A stretch of DNA of 52,726 nt from NCBI GenBank assembly GCA_016934645.1, contig JAFGSL010000570.1, positions 1-52,726 on the forward strand, read 5' to 3'. The translations under genes and the position numbers were made by a program. Positions 48,632-52,726 of the stretch are shown one piece after another. Source of the stretch: Anaerolineae bacterium (GTDB taxonomy: Bacteria > Chloroflexota > Anaerolineae > B4-G1 > SLSP01). The notes beneath the pieces are model-generated. The model was not told where the DNA came from and did no database searches. It saw only the letters and a list, made by a program, of their open reading frames with translations. Position 1 is the stretch's first letter, and every line of letters begins with the position of its first letter.

Positions 48632-50560
48632 CTACGGCGCTAGTTTGCGCGTTACACTGCCAACCTGAAATTGTAGTTCCGTATCGCCGACCCGGATAAT
48701 ACTGTTGGGTTTGAGGAACGTCGGTTGATTTGGTGATAGCTCAGTCCCATCAAGAAATGTTTTATTCCGGCTGCCCTCGTCAATGATGTAGAACTGGTTT
48801 TGACTGCGTTCAAAACGGATCGTAAAATGACGGCTAGATACAAATTCGTCGTGAAGTTGAATGTTACAAAGGTTTTTATCGTCACGACCCAACACAGTCA
48901 CATCTTCGGTTAGCGTGAACTCGCGTGCGCCGCCAGCCCCACGCAGGACAGTCAGAGTCCCCAGCCGACGTCGTCTTTGATTAGGATCGAGAACTTGGGT
49001 TACGGTTTGTCTGATGGTGGGTCTCTGTCCTTGTGCGACCAGGTCCTTGCGTGCTTTGAGGAACAACAGGAAAAGTACAACCAAACCTACGGACAACAAG
49101 AGAAAAATCGCCAACACCCACCAATTTGTTTTTACATCTTCCACCAGTTGTTCACTCACTGGAAGTGGCGTGGAAGTGGGCACTGGCGTGGGGGTCGGTT
49201 TTGCCCCCCAGGAAACTTTGATTGTGACCGGCGCTTGTGCTTCATAGGCCTCACCCAAGAGCGAATCTACAGCTCTTGCCGAGAGTGTATAGGTTTTATC
49301 CAACGTATCAAAGGTTGGCTTCTCCTGGCTGCTGACTTCCCATGCAAAAGGAAATTCCGGTGACTCAGTCCCGGTCCCAATATGACTACCGCCAGCGTAG
49401 TACTGCACCTCGCTTGGAAACCGCTCAACTTGATCTCCACCAAAGGCCAGGCTGACGCGCATCTCGATTGTAGTCATTTCTGACGCTTCTGATGTTTCCG
49501 AATACGGCACGAAGAACACATCATCATTATTCGGGGAGATCAAAGCAAGGCTCGGTAATGCCAGGATACCATCAAACTCGGTTTGTTCTTCCGCTATGCC
49601 AAAATGTGTCTCTACTTCCACAGTGAGGGGATAGACGCCGCTCTTTCGCGCATTTGCAAACGTCAGCACATATTGGTAACGCTGAGTTCTGAGCTGGTCG
49701 AAAAAATCCAAGACTTGTTGGTGGGTCGATCCATTGTGCAGATGGTAAAGTCCACCTGTTTGATAGGCCATACGCTTCAAGGTATCGTCGGCGTTAGCAC
49801 TCAAATTGCCATTCGCACCTTGCGCCATGCCAATGGTATAGATGGAAATACCGGCCTGCGCAGCTTTTGACCAAACATCCTGTAACTGGGCAATTTCACT
49901 AGCATTGTCGACCCCATCGGAAAAAACGAGCATAATCTTGCGACGATGTTCCAATTCTGCCCGGTAGTTTTGGTTGTTCAACAAATAATCCAGCGCCTTG
50001 TCTACCCCTTCGAAGAGCGGTGTAGCGCCGTTAACGGCTTGGTCATCCATAATGTTGAGGGCGTTCAGGACGCGGTTCTTGTCGACCGCATTATAGGTAA
50101 AATCCTCTTGGGGTTCCAACACTCCCCCTTCTCCTATCCCTATAATGGCCATCATATCGTCGTTTGAGGCCCCAGTAGCGTCAAGTTTGCCAACCATGTC
50201 ACGCACCAAGTTAGTGGCATCTTTAATGCGCGTGTCCCCACGGGCAGAGATGCCGCCACGGTCTATAACAAAAACTACGGCTAAGCCCACGGCCTCATAG
50301 GACATAGAATCCATAGCGATGGTCTCTTCTAACACATGCAATGTGAAGTTTTCACGTGTCAACTTCGCAATACTTTCGGCGGTCTCCCGATCTATCACTG
50401 AAGTAAACACATCCACATCAGGGGATCCTGTTCGATTGGCTATGGGTTTGCCGTGAATAATAAAAAGCGGTCCGGTGCCTTGTGCCCCACCAGGGACTAC
50501 CGCTATCGCAAAAGCAACCAAGACACAAGCAATAATTCCGATAAAACGTGCGTGTTTCAC
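48632..50560 (-). CDS. Exported VWA protein with membrane helix and cytoplasmic FHA domain
   Basis: 642 residues starting at GTG 50560 with GGAGG 7 nt upstream. A signal peptide (GIIACVLVAFAIAVVPGGAQ) is followed by a VWA domain (about 80-290), an Ig-like region (about 330-455), a membrane helix near 480-505 (WWVLAIFLLLSVGLVVLFLLFL) and an FHA domain at about 545-632 (VLGRDDKNLCNIQL, VSSRHFTIRF, DEGSRNKTFLDG). The VWA metal site is incomplete: DRGGIS replaces DxSxS, although Thr in NGATPLF and Asp in FSDGVDN remain. The topology places VWA outside and FHA inside, so it could link an external contact to phosphothreonine binding in the cytoplasm. It lies 21 bp after the pseudokinase-phosphatase gene. 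Confidence 0.93.
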   Translation of the reverse strand: MKHARFIGIIACVLVAFAIAVVPGGAQGTGPLFIIHGKPIANRTGSPDVDVFTSVIDRETAESIAKLTRENFTLHVLEETIAMDSMSYEAVGLAVVFVIDRGGISARGDTRIKDATNLVRDMVGKLDATGASNDDMMAIIGIGEGGVLEPQEDFTYNAVDKNRVLNALNIMDDQAVNGATPLFEGVDKALDYLLNNQNYRAELEHRRKIMLVFSDGVDNASEIAQLQDVWSKAAQAGISIYTIGMAQGANGNLSANADDTLKRMAYQTGGLYHLHNGSTHQQVLDFFDQLRTQRYQYVLTFANARKSGVYPLTVEVETHFGIAEEQTEFDGILALPSLALISPNNDDVFFVPYSETSEASEMTTIEMRVSLAFGGDQVERFPSEVQYYAGGSHIGTGTESPEFPFAWEVSSQEKPTFDTLDKTYTLSARAVDSLLGEAYEAQAPVTIKVSWGAKPTPTPVPTSTPLPVSEQLVEDVKTNWWVLAIFLLLSVGLVVLFLLFLKARKDLVAQGQRPTIRQTVTQVLDPNQRRRRLGTLTVLRGAGGAREFTLTEDVTVLGRDDKNLCNIQLHDEFVSSRHFTIRFERSQNQFYIIDEGSRNKTFLDGTELSPNQPTFLKPNSIIRVGDTELQFQVGSVTRKLAP

Positions 50561-50581
50561 CTTTATGCCTCCTTGGAATGT

Positions 50582-52369
50582 TTATTGCACCATCTGCACG
50601 ATAACAACTGTGATATTGTCCTCGCCACCTGCCTGGTTCGCCGCATTGACCAAACGGTCACATGCGTCTTGAGGTGACGTGGATGTACGCCAGATATTCC
50701 AGATATGCTTATCAGACACCATGCCACTTAGCCCATCTGAACACAAAAGCAAGACCTCGCCTTCGTTCAAACGCTTCTCATAAATATCGACAGACAGTTT
50801 GGGTTTATCCCCCATAACACGGTAGATCACATTCTTCTGTGGGTGCTGCGCGGCTTCCTCACGTGTGATCTGTCCAGTCGCGACCATTCGCTCGACCAGT
50901 GAGTGATCTGTCGTAATCTGGGTGATGCCCGAAGCATTCAGGTGATAACACCGGCTGTCACCAACGTTGACCAATGTTGCCATGTCCCCAACCAGCAACA
51001 TCATCACCAAAGTGGTTCCCATATCATTTCGCGCTGTTTTACGTTGATCATAAACGAGTTGATTGGCAGCCAATGTTACATTTGTGAGCCACTCTTTTAT
51101 CTCTGGCAAAAGATGCTCTCCGGCGGCCGGTTCGAATATTGCTTGCACAGCTTGTTGGGCAACAGTACGGATCACGATTTGGCTGGCTATGTCGCCCGCT
51201 TCATGCCCTCCCATTCCATCGGCAACCGCAAAAATCCCCACGGGTTGGCTAATGGAGTGAAATATCGGCGTGATATGCAAAGTTAACAGGCTGTCTTCGT
51301 TGAGGGAACGTACCTGCCCTACATCTGTTCGACAGCCCACAGCGAAGAGCACGCTCTCCGGCCGGCGCAATTCTTGCAGCGTTGCCTCAAGTTGTGCCCC
51401 AAAGTCCGCGGCGGTGAGTGCTGATGATGTATTGATAGCCTGATCCAAAATTGCCTTTAGAAACTCTGGCAGAGCCGTATCTTCCACCTGATCATTTTGT
51501 CCGGTTGCCAGATACAACAGAAGTGCAGCCAATCCTCGTATATTGGCAGCGTAAATTTGCTCGCGTGTCCCGCGTGATTCCGGGGGGATGAGATAGGCCC
51601 GGTTCAAGTCGGTCCAGAAGGCTCTCTGCTGGTCAATGGCAATGTGACTCAAGCCGACTTCTCGAAATGCTATCTGGTAACGATGCAAATGTTCCATACC
51701 TTGCGCTAATGCAATCCCCCAGGCCAAGACCGTGTTAAGTTCTTGCGGAACAGATAGATCTACAGCTAAAGGGAGCGAAAATTCGGGAATAACACGGTAT
51801 TGACGTTCGGGGCCATACGTTGACTCAGCAAAAAAGTCCTTTGGTAGCAACAGCCCTGGATGTTGTAAACCACGTCCTATGAGCCAGAGCTCCAGAGCAA
51901 ATGTCTGATCATCAGGGCTTTCTTCAAGCAAATACCGCAGGTTGACCGGTTGGACACTGGATAGATCAATACCACAGGAAGTGCAGAATTGTTCTTCCAA
52001 ATCTGGAATTACAGTATTGCAATTGGGACATTGCCGTAGAGGGATAAGATCTTCAACTAGATATACATTGAGCTGTTCGCTTGAACTGCGGATTTCCCGC
52101 ACGATATAACGGCCTTGATGAAGTAGCGCGCCTTCAGGCAAAGGGGCAAAGGACTCCGAATATGTGGCGGTTTGAGGGAGGTTCTCAGCTTCTGTACCTA
52201 GAATAGCAGTCTCTGTATCTAGAATAGCGGTTCCTGTATCTGCCTGTTTTTGACGTCTCATTCGCACGATGCGCTTTGCCAATAAGATTAGTATGAGCAA
52301 TGCGGCCAGACACAAGAGCATAGAAAGAGCGCACGCTAACTCTTCCGGCATTGTTGGAAATTGTAACAT
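50582..52369 (-). CDS. Membrane-anchored pseudokinase-PP2C phosphatase fusion
   Basis: 595 residues. An N-terminal membrane helix (ALSMLLCLAALLILILLA) is followed by a linker containing two 7-residue repeats, then a degenerate kinase domain (about 85-335). Its N-lobe has no glycine loop or ATP lysine and holds an inserted zinc ribbon (CPNC...CTSC). FREVGLSH stands where HRDxKPxN should be and WTDLNRA where DFG should be. The PP2C domain (about 345-593) is intact: LNEDSLL, VADGMGGHEAGD, NVGDSRCYHL, DHSLVERM, CSDGLSGMV and GGEDN. It is a paralogue of the protein at 32380-34338 with a membrane anchor added. AGGAGG lies 5 nt before ATG 52369. It is the first gene of the minus-strand array. Confidence 0.94.
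   Translation of the reverse strand: MLQFPTMPEELACALSMLLCLAALLILILLAKRIVRMRRQKQADTGTAILDTETAILGTEAENLPQTATYSESFAPLPEGALLHQGRYIVREIRSSSEQLNVYLVEDLIPLRQCPNCNTVIPDLEEQFCTSCGIDLSSVQPVNLRYLLEESPDDQTFALELWLIGRGLQHPGLLLPKDFFAESTYGPERQYRVIPEFSLPLAVDLSVPQELNTVLAWGIALAQGMEHLHRYQIAFREVGLSHIAIDQQRAFWTDLNRAYLIPPESRGTREQIYAANIRGLAALLLYLATGQNDQVEDTALPEFLKAILDQAINTSSALTAADFGAQLEATLQELRRPESVLFAVGCRTDVGQVRSLNEDSLLTLHITPIFHSISQPVGIFAVADGMGGHEAGDIASQIVIRTVAQQAVQAIFEPAAGEHLLPEIKEWLTNVTLAANQLVYDQRKTARNDMGTTLVMMLLVGDMATLVNVGDSRCYHLNASGITQITTDHSLVERMVATGQITREEAAQHPQKNVIYRVMGDKPKLSVDIYEKRLNEGEVLLLCSDGLSGMVSDKHIWNIWRTSTSPQDACDRLVNAANQAGGEDNITVVIVQMVQ
52194..52242 (-). repeat. 21-bp direct repeats within the pseudokinase-phosphatase gene
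   Basis: Two 21-bp units (52194-52214 and 52215-52235; core GTATCTAGAATAGC on plus) and a partial third encode the TETAIL-type heptads of the linker after the membrane helix. Confidence 0.6.
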
Positions 52370-52546
52370 GGATTCCTCCTGAAAAAGCCAGGTTCAATAT
52401 AGCTCTACATGCGGAATTTATGCTCTTCCTATCTCCCCCCTGTACAAACACCTTGACCATGATTTAGGGAGGGGCTGGGTAAGAATCTGCCTACCGCTTT
52501 TAATATTACACACATTTTGATTTTATTCAACTGCCAGGCGCGGCCC

Positions 52547-52640
52547 TAAGGGCCTGTAAAAGAATAAGTTCCCGAACAAGCGCCCCGGGGACAGGGCTTA
52601 GAGCGTAAAATACGGGAAGTTATATTTTTACGAACACTAA
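52547..52640. mobile_element. 88-bp MITE-like element, family 2, copy D
   Basis: The element 52550-52637 is flanked by TAA on both sides (52547-52549 and 52638-52640). Its ends (GGGCCTGTAAAAGAATAAGTT, and on the other strand GTGTTCGTAAAAATATAACTT) are imperfect inverted repeats, and the centre contains CGCCCCGGGGAC. It matches the inverted copy at 40592-40680 over nearly its whole length. Confidence 0.8.
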
Positions 52641-52669
52641 ATACTCCGTAAAATAAGAAACGCAGAGAT

Positions 52670-52704
52670 TTTGACAAACCGGTCAAATGTGTCAGAATGA
52701 CCGG
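52670..52704. promoter_or_regulatory. Operator-like inverted repeats before a probable plus-strand gene
   Basis: Two overlapping palindromes are present: TTTGAC-N6-GTCAAA (52670-52687) and CCGGTCA-N12-TGACCGG (52679-52704). A TTGACA hexamer at 52671-52676 could be a -35 element, but no good -10 is found at the usual distance. The layout is typical of a TetR-type repressor site next to its own gene, which is inference. Confidence 0.45.
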
Positions 52705-52726
52705 ATGAAAAAACAACACGTACAAC
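52705..52726 (+). CDS. Possible start of a plus-strand gene, cut by window edge
   Basis: ATG at 52705 opens a frame of seven visible codons (MKKQHVQ). There is no clear ribosome site. Its position directly after the operator-like repeat suggests an autoregulated transcription factor, but too little is visible to assign a family. Confidence 0.3.

Larger units (their letters stand above)
52370..52704. other. 335-bp intergenic region at the right boundary
   Basis: The region holds the ribosome site AGGAGG (52375-52380) of the minus-strand array, a possible -10 (TATATT on the minus strand near 52397-52402, with no convincing -35), an 88-bp inverted-repeat element (52550-52637) and an operator-like inverted repeat (52670-52704). 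Otherwise it is A+T-rich with nothing recognisable. It separates the array from a probable divergent gene. Confidence 0.5.

Overview
The window is about 52.7 kb of gene-dense DNA, and every recognisable complete gene lies on the minus strand. The proteins have Ser/Thr kinases and other domains joined to long Pro/Thr linkers (PTATPTPT type), many CxxC-type zinc ribbons, Shine-Dalgarno sites of the GGAGG kind and moderate G+C. This mix is typical of Chloroflexota, probably Anaerolineae-like. That assignment is inference: no rRNA or other marker gene is present.

Read in the direction of transcription (52.4 kb down to 1), the first block (52369-40834) is a phospho-signalling set: a membrane-anchored pseudokinase fused to a PP2C phosphatase, a VWA-FHA membrane protein, a divergent kinase, a PP2C phosphatase, a secreted PPC-domain protein, a VWA protein, a zinc-ribbon/FHA protein and a kinase with a long proline tail. 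A large secreted Asp-box (BNR) propeller protein follows (40559-37293). The second block (37192-19250) is very tight, with several 4-nt or TGATG overlaps. It encodes a NERD-FHA protein, a kinase with four zinc ribbons, a second pseudokinase-PP2C, a LysM protein, three kinases of one subfamily with different ectodomains (CBM9-like, FGE-like, carboxypeptidase-like), a Tat lipoprotein of the DUF362 family, a GH3 NagZ-like hydrolase, an M14 carboxypeptidase with LysM, an L,D-transpeptidase and a zinc-ribbon membrane protein. The third block (19234-15442) has a HerA-like ATPase with a zinc ribbon, a 57-residue protein starting at GTG, and an unrecognised 266-residue protein. The last block (15305-1) has a kinase-zinc ribbon-TPR protein, a kinase with a polytopic membrane tail, a subtilisin-like protease, a small zinc-ribbon membrane protein, an ABC transporter carrying two zinc ribbons and two FHA domains, two kinase-FGE proteins and a third kinase cut by the left edge.

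Totals: 11 kinases (one partial), three PP2C domains (two on pseudokinases), four FHA proteins (five FHA domains), two VWA proteins and nine proteins with zinc ribbons. The simplest reading is one envelope-facing phosphorylation network. Kinases sense the outside through exchangeable ectodomains, PP2Cs reverse the signal, and FHA proteins (ABC exporter, NERD protein, VWA protein, ZnR-FHA) read the phosphothreonines. Cell-wall enzymes are interleaved with kinases whose ectodomains resemble them.

Non-coding structure includes two families of short inverted-repeat elements (67 bp and 88-89 bp), two copies each, all flanked by TAA/TTA target duplications. There are also tandem repeats coding for Pro-rich linkers, and an operator-like inverted repeat at the right edge before a probable divergent gene.
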